A DNA stretch of 64,000 nt from Cokeromyces recurvatus (lineage: Eukaryota > Mucoromycota > Mucoromycetes > Mucorales > Mucoraceae), in assembly GCF_025118155.1 (NCBI RefSeq), contig NW_026251395.1:124001-188000 (forward strand), read 5' to 3'. Positions 1 through 11,507 of the stretch are shown here, in pieces. Both the position numbers and the translations under genes were made by a program. Under the pieces are notes generated by a model. It was not told where the DNA came from and made no database searches. It saw only the letters and a list, made by a program, of their open reading frames with translations. The first letter of the stretch is position 1, and each line of letters begins with the position of its first letter.

Positions 1-71
1 ATACGATTGCTGTCATTATACTAAGAGATAATTAGGTAAGAATATGATAAACGAATAAACAACAATAAAAA

Positions 72-698
72 TCAATCTGTACATGGCAAGTGTGTAAGAG
101 CTATATTATAACTCTTTGTCCACCAGTGAACTCTGCGTATTCGTAGTAAGCAAATATCTTTATCCTGTATCCTTTTATGTTGGCTACTCTGCTGTTTATT
201 ACTAAACAAGGAATATCTTCTCTTTTCATCTTCTTCTTTTCTAATTTGATTATTAAAAAAGACTTGAATCGATATGTTCTCCATCTCTGCCAAGTCTCCA
301 AATGTAGTAGATTTGATATAGTCTGTCAAATTATCATCAAGTCTTACATTAATATTTTCAAGTCCTAGACGACGAACATATTCAATATTATTTGAAATTT
401 CCCTATCCAACTGCAACCAGACTTTGTTATTATCCTTTGGTAAGCTTGGGTTCGGAATGGACCACTCTAGTTCGTATATTGATTTATGTGGTAATAGCCA
501 TCTTTTAATAGCTGATGAGATGACTCTCTTGTCATGTTTGTTAGGATGATCATAAATAGGTATCTGGCGAATACACGCTGAAGATGAATTAGCATTACTA
601 AAGTCTTTTAATGATAAAGGCTCTTCTTTATACTTTTGAGGATTTTGCAAAAAAGATGGATGTTCGACTCCCCAACTTTTTTCTTGTAATGATAACAT
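72..698 (-). CDS. Unknown protein, about 208 aa
   Basis: I do not recognise this gene. The reading frame is open from an ATG at 698 to a stop at 72 without needing an intron. The predicted protein is hydrophilic, with no signal peptide or membrane segment. A middle part (about residues 65-130) is rich in Trp, Leu and charged residues (KVWLQLDREISNN and VRRLGLENINVRLDD) and looks like real protein. The C-terminal 40 residues are Lys/Gln-rich and less convincing, so the true 3' end may be spliced. The segment around WLQLDREI faintly recalls the N-terminus of APC15-type anaphase-promoting-complex subunits, but this is too weak to name it. No neighbour lies within 2.3 kb to the right, so context does not help. 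Confidence 0.5.
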   Translation of the reverse strand: MLSLQEKSWGVEHPSFLQNPQKYKEEPLSLKDFSNANSSSACIRQIPIYDHPNKHDKRVISSAIKRWLLPHKSIYELEWSIPNPSLPKDNNKVWLQLDREISNNIEYVRRLGLENINVRLDDNLTDYIKSTTFGDLAEMENISIQVFFNNQIRKEEDEKRRYSLFSNKQQSSQHKRIQDKDICLLRIRRVHWWTKSYNIALTHLPCTD

Positions 699-2150
699 TA
701 TTTCTTTACGTTTATCATTTCTGGACTTAATTTTATTTTATTAAAAAAGTGAGACAGAAGGAAAAAAAAATTAAAAGTAGACATTCATATAAATATTATG
801 AATGTCTGATACTTACATTTTTGATCATATTTTGTCGATCTAATATGTTATATTGATTAAAATTGTCAAAAGTAGGAGCTATTTTTCTGTTGGGAAGCCG
901 AGAAGGCGGAAATAAGATACGTCTTACTTTATTAACTCGTGTTGAAATGACCATTATAAAACAATATAATAAAGATAAGATAATAATTAAAGAAAAAGGA
1001 GGGCTGATAAGAGAATTTCGAGTTTATTTTAATGGTAGTTCACTATATTATATATGCGCTTTTTTTTTTTTATCTTTTGTTTGGTATGATGCAAAACACG
1101 CACTTCTTTCCACGCGGTTTTCCACAACAACGTGATGATGAAATAACTCCGATGATATTTGATTTCATACAGTATTTCAGACGATTATAGAAAATGTAAA
1201 CATATAAAATACTAATTAAATATAGACTTTTTAATCAATAAAAGGCAGCTGATGGATCATATCCCCCTTCTATCATCGTTTCAACTAGTATCGCAGTGCA
1301 CTGGATAGCTCACTTTCAGTTTGTCTTCAATTCCACAAACTGTTCTATTGACGTATTCAACAACATACACCGTTGAACAAGCACAAAACTTTGACTAGTC
1401 GTTTTCCTTTCCCTCTTCTCTCCCATGCTACTGCTGTTTTATTCACTCTTCTTATACGCTTTTATTTTTATTTAATTTTTCTATTTCTATGCCTAATCTT
1501 TTAACGTAATATGTTTCTAATTATAAATTGCAACCACCTCTTGAATAGACTAACTGCTCTACTTCTCTGTGACACAAGAAATGAAGATGAAAACAAGAGA
1601 AAACTTCTTCCATTGTTTGTGCAAGTTGCAGGGGGTGGGGGAATTGGTCGTAGTACTTTACGTAGCCCTACATGTAAAAATTATATCTTTTCAAAGTAAG
1701 AAGTTTTGTTAAAAAACCAGGGTTTTGGTTATATGTCTTTTATTAGAAAGATACCTAATAATAGCTGCGTCTATGAAAAAAAAAAATACAGTATGGAGCT
1801 CATATCTTCAAGTAGAAGCATTTATTAAATTTTGTTTGGAGTTCAACTATTCGTAAATTATTATATGCTTTTCTTTTAGCAAACAGAATAATATGTGTTT
1901 AGACAGGTCCCTTCTACAAACACAGGTTTTCCTCTACTTGTAGAAGGAATTTAGATTATTATAGGTATTATACATTATATCTTATTAGTGTTTTATATTC
2001 GCATAAAATCTACGTTTATTTTTTTTTCTAAATTACACTCTATTTCATCCACAAAAAAAATATCTATAATCTTCTGAATTTGAAGTTCAAATACTGTAAA
2101 TTGTAATAACAGCAATAAGCTTTTTTTTTTAATGCATTATGAATCTTGAC

Positions 2151-2194
<44 letters not shown>

Positions 2195-2611
2195 TTATTT
2201 GTTTTTCTTTCTCGTCTCCTCCTTTTTTTTACATCTTTGACTAATCACTTTTAACCAATTCATATCTCTAGTAATAATATGAATGAACGTATCAGGAAAT
2301 GCAAAATAAAGGCGTATTTCAGAATGTTTAATTACTTTTTAAAATATATAAAAATAAGAGTTGAGAATACAGCTGTTGTCTATCAATGAACCATATAAAG
2401 CAGTAATACTGTCTATTATTAATAGTCAAAGATAGATTAATATCGTTTAGAAAATAGCTATACTAAGTAGCCATAGATAACAAAGCAAGTACTAGATATT
2501 AATTGTTTTATTAACTACAGCATGCATTTAATTATCTGTTTGAAAAAAAAAACCAACGTATTGTTTAGATAACATTATAGATTTATAGTCTTATATTTTC
2601 ATTATTGAATA

Positions 2612-2647
<36 letters not shown>

Positions 2648-3084
2648 TTCTATTAATTTAAAAGATACATATCTGTGGTTTTATATTTAATAAAATTAAC
2701 GTCAAAAGAAGATATCCATTTTGTCAACAAATAAAATATGTATAAATAAACAATTTGTAATAATAACAGTTGTTCATCTCATACTTTGCTACAGCAGATA
2801 CATAGAACTTAATTAAAATTATTTATAAATCTTTCTTCAAATTATTATTTCATAATTTAATATTATATTTACTTATATAACAAGCATATTATCTTGAGAT
2901 TGGCTAAGAGATATTTCTTACGTAGTTGATAATTGCAATCTCGCTAAAGCATATCCAATAGATCGATGTTCTATTCATCCTAAGGTTTAATTGCCTATTA
3001 AACCTCTATCTTCAAACTCTTGAATTCATAGAAAAAAAAAAAATTACTAAGGACACTACACATAAATCAAAATAAAAAAATAAA
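699..3084. other. Gene-free AT-rich stretch with long homopolymers
   Basis: I see no convincing coding sequence or RNA gene here; open frames are short and low in complexity. The region holds an uninterrupted run of 40 A (2152-2191) and a run of 30 T (2616-2645). The first few hundred bases probably contain the promoter of the leftward gene ending at 698. Confidence 0.6.
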
Positions 3085-3158
3085 TGCTCATTACAGGGGT
3101 CGAACCTGTGACCTTGGCGTTATTAGCACCACGCTCTAACCAACTGAGCTAAACGAGC
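3085..3158 (-). tRNA. tRNA-Ile (anticodon AAT)
   Basis: Read on the minus strand, a complete cloverleaf is visible. The acceptor stem GCTCGTT pairs with AATGAGC (one G-T pair). The D arm is TAGCTCAGTTGGTTAGAGC. The anticodon stem TGGTG/CGCCA closes the loop CTAATAA, which gives anticodon AAT. The T arm is ACAGG TTCGACC CCTGT, followed by an A discriminator base. There is no intron. The D-arm and T-arm sequences also serve as internal A and B boxes for RNA polymerase III. A run of seven T on the transcribed strand (3074-3080), a few bases past the 3' end, is a plausible terminator. Confidence 0.96.
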
Positions 3159-3222
3159 TGTTGCTTGATTGACAAGTGGTATAAAAATATAAAATTTGCA
3201 CACAAAAAATTTAATCAACAAT

Positions 3223-3247
3223 CACGTGATATACCGGACTTGTCCGG
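3223..3247. promoter_or_regulatory. E-box and CCGG palindrome upstream of the tRNA
   Basis: A CACGTG hexamer (3223-3228) is followed five bases later by the perfect inverted repeat CCGGACTTGTCCGG (3234-3247), about 75 bp upstream of the tRNA 5' end. Both are conspicuous in otherwise AT-rich DNA. A regulatory role is inferred from position and symmetry only. Confidence 0.3.
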
Positions 3248-6200
3248 CAATTCAATTTGTTTTATTTTAATTTACCCTTCTTTAATATTTCCTTTTATAT
3301 AATATCATTTTTTATTTAAGTATCATTTTTTAATATAAGGGAATAAAATCAAGCTTTGACTTTGCTAAAAATTTTTATTAAGTTGTTTAATTGTAATTTG
3401 ATTAATTGAACTGAAACGACAATACAGAAGATTGTCAATTAAATATAGAAACAGTAACAGAAAGAAATATCAATACATTAACGACGATATAAAGAACAAA
3501 AGGCAATATTCAACTTACATTTATACCTTTGTCTCAGTATAAAAGTAACTAGAAGAAACATCAGCTTCACAACAAAAAAAAATAAAAGAAAAGGATTCTA
3601 CTGTTAAGCACCACGAACATATCATGATTTTCAAGCTAATAATTAAATTTTGAAAACATTTGGAAAAATTTTGGAAAACCGCAACCAATAAAAACGCTCA
3701 AAAATTATGACGTAATCTTTTTGTTGATTTTCATTCAACCTTATCATAATCAAAGAAATAATAAAATGAACTTGTTTTTTTTGATGTTATGATTTCTGTT
3801 GTTTTATGATGAATCATGCAAAAAAAAAAAAAGAAAAAAATACTAATTTTAGCAAATAATATTATACAATGGACTATAATAAGGCTGAATCAATGTTGTA
3901 TCTCAAATATCTAATTTAGATTGGTTATTGCCATATTCTTTGGATCAAACTGTGATGACATGACTTATTATATAATAAAAAATAAATGAAACTTAAAAGT
4001 AAAAAGAGAAAGCAGATAAAGGGAAAGTGTAACTTAAGACTATTCAAATTCAATGTAAAAGGAGTAAGAATAAAAAAAAAAGGAAATTTAAAAAAGTTAA
4101 GGATCCTTTTGTGTCTTTATAACTGCTTGTATTTTGAAATAAAGAAATAAAAATAGCTATTAAAGAATATGAGTCATGAAACAATTTTAGTACTCAAATA
4201 TACATCTTGCTGATTCAAGATACTGATCTATGGATTGTTGTGATTTGGGCAAGTTAATAGAGTAAAAAGAAAAAATAAAGACAATATAAAATACTTTGAA
4301 ACTTTTTGTATCCTACTATTAGGTAAAAGTGTTATGTGAAGTTGAGTACAACATTATTCAATACAATATGTCAAGTATTAATATTTTTGAGAATGATGAT
4401 AAAAATGAAACAAGGATATAAAATGTATAATTATATAGTATGAGCTGATATTGGTTCATGGAAGAGTAATCATATACATATATATCTTATGCTTGACTTG
4501 TAACTCATATCTTCGGATCATAAGAAGAACAGCTTAATTCAAGTTATTCTTATAAATAATTTCATTATATTAAACTTACATTCAGCAGATCGAATGTTCC
4601 TAGAATTAATATGTACATAATTTATTATGATTATCCAATCGAGCTAAGTTGTAGGTTATAGCTTTCTGATATCTTTTATGTTTTTATTTTCTTTGATCAA
4701 AGACGACCTGTAGTTTCCTCTATCGAAGTTACAAAAGTAAATATTTTAGAAATAATATTATGACTTATAGTTGACATATCAAGATGATTGAACATCAACA
4801 AGTTTTATATTATATAAAAGATGTTATCCATAGTATGATACAATGTTCTTATTTGATATTTAGGTCTATAATCCATCTTTCTTTATGTAATTCATTTATT
4901 ATACTATCACTTACGTTGATATTGAGGACTTATTTTATTACACTTTTGTCTTATTTTATGTGAATATTAAAGAATCAAACTACTCTAATTCCTAGTTTAT
5001 ATCAAGTCTTTTTTATTCAGTCTGATGCAGAGAATAAGTAAACCAAGTTGCAAATTTGATTAATCTATTGATATATAATTAGTGATACTCGGCGATTTAA
5101 GCTTTGAAAAAATTGGTTTTTTATCTCTATTAATTTACTTGGAAGTTATTTATTATTCATTTTAACTTGAAAAAGCTCTAACTAAATCTTTAGTACAAAT
5201 GAAAAAAGAAAGAGGATAATTTCGTCTAAAAGGAAATAGGTAAAATTATATAAATATTGATTATTAGTTTACGGAATTCTGATACTGTAGTATATTGATA
5301 ACACAAAGGACAGCACATTTCACAAACAAACAATGGTTAATTCATCTTATCTGGATAATTAAGAATACTTCACTAATATTTTTCATTTAACAATGATTGC
5401 TAAAAAGAGGAGAATCAGTATGTTTTATTACAATCACATAGACTTTTACTGCGTAAATCTAACATGAAAAAAAAATTAAGCAGAGAGAACACACAAAAAC
5501 ACGTAACTGAAGAGAGAAAAAAATACAAAGGAAGCAAAAGAGTTACCAATATTACGTTTGATGTTTACAGATTTAGTTCTGATGATAGCTTTTAAGAATC
5601 TATTGTTAGATAGGCTACATATAGGGGATAAAGCAAGTCTGTTCTTACCTAAAGAAACTCCACTGTTTTAAGTAGTCTTCCTGTCACATTCACTTATATT
5701 GCTGTTATTTCTATCTCTATCAATATTTCTAAGACACCAGTTTTTGCCAGTGCTATTAACAAGACCTCTGTTAGAGAAACAAGCCCAAACAATACTATCA
5801 TAGTACATTAATGCGTCATAGTAATAAAGACAATAGTGAAAAGTAATTAAAAACCAGCATATATAATAATTTGATATATGCTGGTAAATATTACAAACAA
5901 AATCGTTACTCATACCTTTGTGTTAACCAAGTACACTTTTGTAAACCAGTTGGCCGTAAATAATAAATTTGATTTAAAAAAAATTCGTCAACAAGAAATT
6001 GTTTTGTTGAAGTAGTGGAAATAAAATTGTAGAGTCATGACCTTACAGTGATATTGAACCCTCAAACGGTTTGATAAACTTGAGGAAAACAGTTGAATGG
6101 CCAGATCTCTTTAACAAAAATTAGTCTCCAAAACCAGCAGCAAGAAATGAAAAGATGGTAGCAACAATAACATTAATAAAAAAATTTTCTACCCAAATTT

Positions 6201-6273
6201 AAAAATTCCTACTTTCTACTTTCCGGTCAGAATATCGCTTGCCCACATAATGCACCATCATAGGTAAGTACTA

Positions 6274-6310
<37 letters not shown>

Positions 6311-6348
6311 CCTTTAAAATAGGTACTAACATTCTCTATTTATAATTT
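3248..6348. other. Gene-free AT-rich stretch
   Basis: About 3.1 kb without a gene I can support. A leftward frame at 5668-5913 encodes a Tyr/Cys-rich peptide with no recognisable features and was not called. A T run of roughly 27 nt lies near 6279-6305. No RNA gene or array was seen. Confidence 0.55.
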
Positions 6349-6508
6349 CCTAATCACGTTCGGTGTAAGTAACACTGCAAATGTATTTTATTAGTTATTC
6401 TTTCTTGTTCGAAAGAATTTTTTTTTTCTTCAGATGTTGTCTCCCCTTAAACCAGTTTTATCTCCTTTATCTGTTTATACTTAACATCAACTTTTGTTTC
6501 TGAATAAA
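6349..6508 (+). repeat. Dispersed repeat, copy A
   Basis: This stretch resembles 55504-55656 and 56834-57005. The shared blocks, in the same order, are a TTAGTTATTCTTTCTT-like start, a TTGTTTCC-like core, a TTTATCTGTTTA-like block, ACTTTTGT, and a terminal CTGAATAAA. Copy A and copy B also share a leading CCTAAT..GTAAGTAA block. The pattern suggests remnants of one transposed element, possibly a solo LTR or a 3' end carrying a poly(A) signal. Confidence 0.5.
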
Positions 6509-6530
6509 ATGTAAATATTATTATTGTTTA

Positions 6531-6613
6531 AACGCGCTACACGCTAGAACACGTCACGTTAAAAAATAAATCCATTTATTTTCTTTTTTATTTTTTTAAA
6601 GAAAATCCGCGTT
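6531..6613. promoter_or_regulatory. Two ACGCG (MCB-like) sites upstream of MCM10
   Basis: AACGCG occurs at 6531-6536 and, inverted, at 6608-6613, the second only 20 bp before the proposed ATG of MCM10. CpG-rich words are rare in this DNA. In yeasts the MluI cell-cycle box (ACGCGT) binds MBF and drives G1/S expression of replication genes. Applying that rule here is an inference. Confidence 0.4.
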
Positions 6614-6632
6614 ATATTCGTTCATTTCTTAC

Positions 6633-7390
6633 ATGTCTGATTTAGAAGGCATAGTGGAATAAATTAAGATAAAAGTTAAATAACTAATAGTATACTGTGT
6701 TTAGATTCAGAATTCTTTAAAGAGCTTGAAAACGAAATTAAAAAAGAAGAAGAAAGTGTTGTAATTGAAGAATCAAATAAAAAAAGAGTTGAAATCGATG
6801 TCGATCGTCATTCTGGATTGAGACTAAAGTAAATTGTTATTCATGCCTATTATTATTAGTTTCGTATTTTAATTGTCAATTTACTTGACTGTAGGAGAAG
6901 ACTTGTTTCTAAAGCTAAATGCGATAAAGGCTTACAGAATGTTAAGTATATACCCTTAAAAGATGTCGAAGCACATACAAGGTTATATTATTCTATTCGT
7001 ATTGGAATAAAGCCTTCTCCACATTGGTCAACAATTGGAATAATAGATAGATGCTTCCCTCAATCCGATTTCTGTGTGACTCGTCTTACTGATATGCGTG
7101 GCAATTATGTAAATCTTTACATTACAGGTAAAGCTTATGTGCAATTTCAGAATGAAATCGGAATAGGCTCTATACTTGCTATCAAGAGACCGTTTTTATT
7201 GAAACCAACAGAGACCTATTATTCGATTGGATTGCATGTAAAACAATTACAACAAATATGGGTAATTGGTCAAAGTTTAGATTTAGTACAATGCAATGCT
7301 TATATTAATGAAAACAAAAGATGCAGTGAATGGACAGACATGTAAGTTTCATAACACTAACATTGACCTCGATATTACTTATGTACAGAC

Positions 7391-7434
<44 letters not shown>

Positions 7435-8255
7435 CGTAATGGCGAATATTGTGATACGCATTTAGATCGTTTATTTAGATATTCAAAAAATAATCGAATG
7501 GAATTAGCCTCAGGGTTAGGATATAAATATGTGCATATTTGTGGCATGAATAGGATAATTTAACAATCGTATACATAGTGATAGCGGATTTGAAATTCGC
7601 TGGGCATCGCAAAAAAGACAAAATAACGGATCATTAATTTATGAATCGAAAAAACAAAAATCTAGTCCATATTCAAAAACAACTACGAATAACTTAAGTT
7701 TAAAAATGAAAGAGGCGTATTTTTTAGAAGGAAAAGGACTTGTTTCAATCGACGGAACTTTTATTAAGAAGAAAATAATACCAAATCCAGAAATAATGGC
7801 AGCTGAAAAGTCAGAATTAATGTAAGTTGCATTAACAAATTGTTAGGTACATAATAAATTGACTTTCTGTGCAGAGAGTTTTTGAAAAACAGAAATGATA
7901 CAGGTGCTGAAATGATTCGAAAAATAAAAGGAATTATACCAGAAACGCCAAGTAAAAATAACGATTAAAATATTATTATAATATAGACACAATTTTCTAA
8001 CTTTAGAAATTTACTTTTAGAAAACGTACTCTCTAAAGACGCCTTAAATAAAATAGGTAACTCTAAACAAATTTTAAGTGAAGAAGAAGAATTAGCAAAG
8101 GTATGTTAAAAATACAACTGGTAACTGAAACTATACTTATGAACCTTATAACGTCATAGAAACGATCGTTTGACGCTTTACTTAGAGCAAATGCCAATAA
8201 CGATGATGATGATGATAGTTCTACACTTAAAAAACCTCGTTATGTATACCTCTAG
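6633..8255 (+). CDS. MCM10: Minichromosome maintenance protein 10 (replication initiation factor)
   Basis: Mcm10 binds the MCM2-7/CDC45 helicase and DNA polymerase alpha at replication origins in the nucleus. Proposed exons are 6633-6648, 6705-6828, 6895-7341, 7434-7514, 7579-7821, 7875-7951, 8021-8100 and 8160-8255; they sum to 387 codons plus stop. The core shows the family OB-fold, including HWSTIGIIDRC, GNYVNLYITGKAY and IWVIGQSLDL. The CCCH zinc finger follows directly (QCNAYINENKRC then CDTHLDRLFRY), then the NRMELASG hydrophobic patch. The N-terminus is short and acidic. The C-terminus (KRSFDALLRAN, Asp run, KKPRYVYL) is basic and probably nuclear. The first intron requires a GC donor, and the exon 4/5 junction is the least certain. 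At 387 aa it is shorter than animal Mcm10 because the N-terminal coiled coil and the C-terminal domain are missing or minimal. Confidence 0.93.
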
Positions 8256-8477
8256 TCCATAAATTAATTTTTTAATAAACCATGTCAACATTCCCTTTAA
8301 ATATTTATTTTGATTCAATTTTCTTTTCTTTTCTTTTCCATTTCTCTTTCATATTTTTTTATTTTTTTTTTTTAATAACTATTTGAAAATAGAATTAAAA
8401 AACGTAAGTTGTGCTTTTGAAGTAATTTATATTTAACTTTGAATAATTTACCTTTTTTTTTTTTTTTTTCTTAAAGA

Positions 8478-10942
8478 ATGCTTTTAAAAATCTTTAAAAA
8501 ATCTTTACGTAAAAAACCTCTACAAGTGGGAATTGATCAATCTCTTAATTTTGAAGCTAAAAATGAAGTCGTATCAAGTGTTGACAAAGCCATTTTTGAA
8601 CCTGCTTTTGCCCTTAAGCAAGTACAGCAAGGAAGTATTGAAATGTTGCTTATGTTTCTTTTCATTAAGCGATTAATGAAGTGTACTGGAACTTCAAGAA
8701 GCCGAAAGATTAATTTTTTGAAGAAGCTTGCTAAATTGTTCATTCTCTCGTCAAAGAAAACGACTATTATCAAGCCAGCTGAAAAAACTCCTGATGTTAC
8801 GGACAATTCGCTTAATATGTCTCTTTCAACTATCTCTTTGGCTCATTCTCATGATGAATCTACATTAGTTCAGGCTGTAGTAAATGATGATGACAAAGCT
8901 GAAGCCTCTTTTGATGCCTCTAAATCCGAAGAATTTATGAATCAACCGGACGTATCAAATAAAGGTTATTATTACATTCTTCAATTTTATTTTATTTTTA
9001 TTTTTTTTTTTTAAAAAAAAAACCTAATATACATATATATATATTTATAGAACTTATTACTTCCATTAATGATGCAATCATGGTATCCTTCCCTGAAAAT
9101 CATATTACTGCTGGCCATAATACTGATGCCTGTGAAATGGAATTCAACATTGAGCCAAATGTTTGTACTGCATTAATGTCATCAAGTAGTGACTCTTTAT
9201 CTGGTAATGATTTACCTACACCCGTCAATTCTAGTTCCGAATTATCTTCTATGTTTGCAGAAGAATGCATGAATAGCCCTGTATGTGATTATAAGGCTCT
9301 TTTTAATAATATTAAGTTCAAAGCTCCCAGAAAGAAGCATCAAGGAATCAAGAAGATGTTTGGCAAGTTTGGCAAGACCTTGAAAAATATGGTCAAAAAA
9401 AACAAAAGAACAGCCTGTATCAAGCTTCCTACTTATGACGATTTGATTGCTGTATCTACAGAAAATGACAATTTTGTTGCTGTATCTACAGAAGATGACA
9501 ATTTTATTGCTGTATCTACAGAAAATGGCAATGACAACCATTCATTGGTATCATTTCAAGAAGCTTCGGTATGTGCATAAAATTATATTTCAAAAACGAA
9601 AATAAACCTACTAACAAAATAAATAAATATAGTTTGAAGAAAAACAAGCTAGCTTAATCTTTAGTGAAAGTTGTATGTCTGAAGAAACTAATGCTTCAGA
9701 AGAATCTTGGGACTTGTACCGAGAATGTAACTACCGTAAAGATCCAACCTATCCTGCCCTTATAGATCATTATCGGGAATGTCTTGGCTTTTATATGGAC
9801 TCGGTTGGCTCACAAGAATATGCTAAAATCTTTAAAGATATAAATGAAGAAGCATTAAACTTTCAAGAAGAGCTTAAAAACAAACTTGAACTTATGGATG
9901 GCTCTAGAACTGTCGATGTGCCATATTGTTGCGACCTTGAAGACCAACTTTTAATTAATTCCTTGAGGTTTAGAAGATACCCTCCACCCAAATCTTTAAA
10001 AAGCCCTGTAGCAACAAAACCTTACTTGATCCTTAATAACCAACAGTTTACTCAAGACGCCCAAACAAATGCTGAGGAAGTTATAGAGAGAGAACAATTG
10101 ATCAAAGAGTCTAATACTATCGATATTAATGACATAGTTAGCTACAGAACTAATGTTTCAATTTTGTCAAGTATTACTGACTTCGATATCAAATGGCAAG
10201 AACAGTTTAAAAGAGAAATGAACAACAAAGAATCCATTGATGAGATAATTAAAAGGTAAAAATATTTAGCATTATAGTATCGAATATGTATTCTTATATA
10301 TATATATGTATATTTTTAATTATACAGTATCTCTTTGGCGCTTTATAATATTATAAAGTACAACCATGAGTGGAATGAACTTAATAGTAATCCAGTATAC
10401 GGAAGTCATAATATGGAAATTTCTTCCAATTCCCCAAATTACGATATCTTCACTCCAATTACTCAACCAGAAGATATATTTCATCAATTCAAATCTATTT
10501 ATGATTGTTGCGATGAGGTATTTAATAATTTATTACTGCTGTTATTTATGTAGTATACTAATATATATATTTTGAACATATAGTTTAATGTAGAGCATTC
10601 AATAATAAGCTACATTTATATCACAAGAATGTTGAATTTATCCAATCAAAAGCTTAACGACTTTAATTGGAAAAACATAGTTGCTGTTGCAATGTTATCA
10701 TCTTTAAAGTTTTGGGATGATTCGTCTATGTACACTGCTGATTTTGTAGGCATTTTTAATAATATAGACATGGAAAGAATGTAAGTTTGATGAAAATGAA
10801 TATTATAACTCAAGCTAAATCTAATAAACATATATAAAGTATTAATTTAGAAAGAACATTCATAACCGATCTGAAGTACAGCTTTTCTATCAAATGCATT
10901 GAATTTGCCAAGGCATATTTCAATTTGAAAAATATTCTTTAA
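8478..10942 (+). CDS. Large cyclin Y-like protein, about 705 aa
   Basis: Exons are 8478-8964, 9051-9568, 9633-10255, 10328-10517, 10584-10780 and 10840-10942, summing to 705 codons plus stop. The last 160 residues form a cyclin box that resembles cyclin Y (CCNY) more than Pho80 or mitotic cyclins: ISLALYNIIKYN, then IISYIYITRMLNL, then FNWKNIVAVAMLSSLKFWDD, then NLERTFITDLKY, then AKAYFNL near the end. Cyclin Y proteins activate CDK14/16/Pho85-type kinases, often at membranes. The N-terminal 540 residues are Ser/Asp/Lys-rich and mostly without a known domain. They include three tandem copies of an AVST-E-D-N unit at 9448-9531 and basic patches (KKSLRKK, RKKHQGIKKMFGKFGK). Residues around LYRECNYRKDPTYP are better ordered. 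The gene starts 222 bp after MCM10 on the same strand. Confidence 0.75.
9448..9531 (+). repeat. In-frame tandem repeat inside the cyclin Y-like gene
   Basis: Three adjacent 30-nt units, each built around GCTGTATCTACAGAA, encode the decapeptide pattern IAVSTENDNF. The copies differ at single positions, as expected for a short in-frame minisatellite whose length may vary between strains. Confidence 0.75.
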
Positions 10943-11507
10943 AATACAAAAATTTTGTTCACAAAAAAAACCAAAAAAAACCATCGGAAAAAAAATAGAA
11001 AATTCGTTAAAAAAATAAAATAAAAATTAGTTCCTTAAAACATTTTAAAATTGATTATTCGCAGGAAATAATCTCGATTTTTTTTTATTCGCCTCGGGCA
11101 ATACAGTATAAAATCTTATAAAAAATTAATCGTATAAGTATTTACCAAGTCAAAGTAAGCGTAATTTAAGACATACAAATATAATTCAATCATATAAATA
11201 CATATTTTGAAAGTATAAAAGCTTAGAAATACATTAATCTACTTTTAAATCAATTAAACTAGAATACATGTACACATTTCTTTGCAATCAACGCTGATAA
11301 TTTGTATGTTTTGTAAAAATAACTTGTCAATAGCCCTTATATTTCAAATGTATTGAAAATTTTATCTTTTAATACCAATTAGGGTCATTTAAAATAAACT
11401 TTCTCTTACACATTATAATAATCAGGAACAGTTTTTTTTATTTTATTTTTTTTTCCGATTTTTGAAACATAGGTGGTTTTTTTTTTTTTTTTTTTTTTTT
11501 TTTATGA
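10943..11507. other. Spacer between the cyclin and BST1 genes
   Basis: No gene seen. A-rich tracts and a long T run (about 11477-11503) immediately precede the BST1 start, as pyrimidine tracts do before many start codons in this window. Confidence 0.5.

Noticed and set aside
863..1135. Rightward open frame of about 90 codons
   Set aside because: It starts at a non-ATG codon, has low-complexity hydrophobic content and no domain or splice context.
1511..1699. Rightward open frame of about 60 codons
   Set aside because: Short, with no recognisable features, and in a region without gene-like composition.
5668..5913. Leftward open frame rich in Tyr and Cys
   Set aside because: Composition fits AT-rich non-coding DNA; no start context, domain or neighbouring exon.
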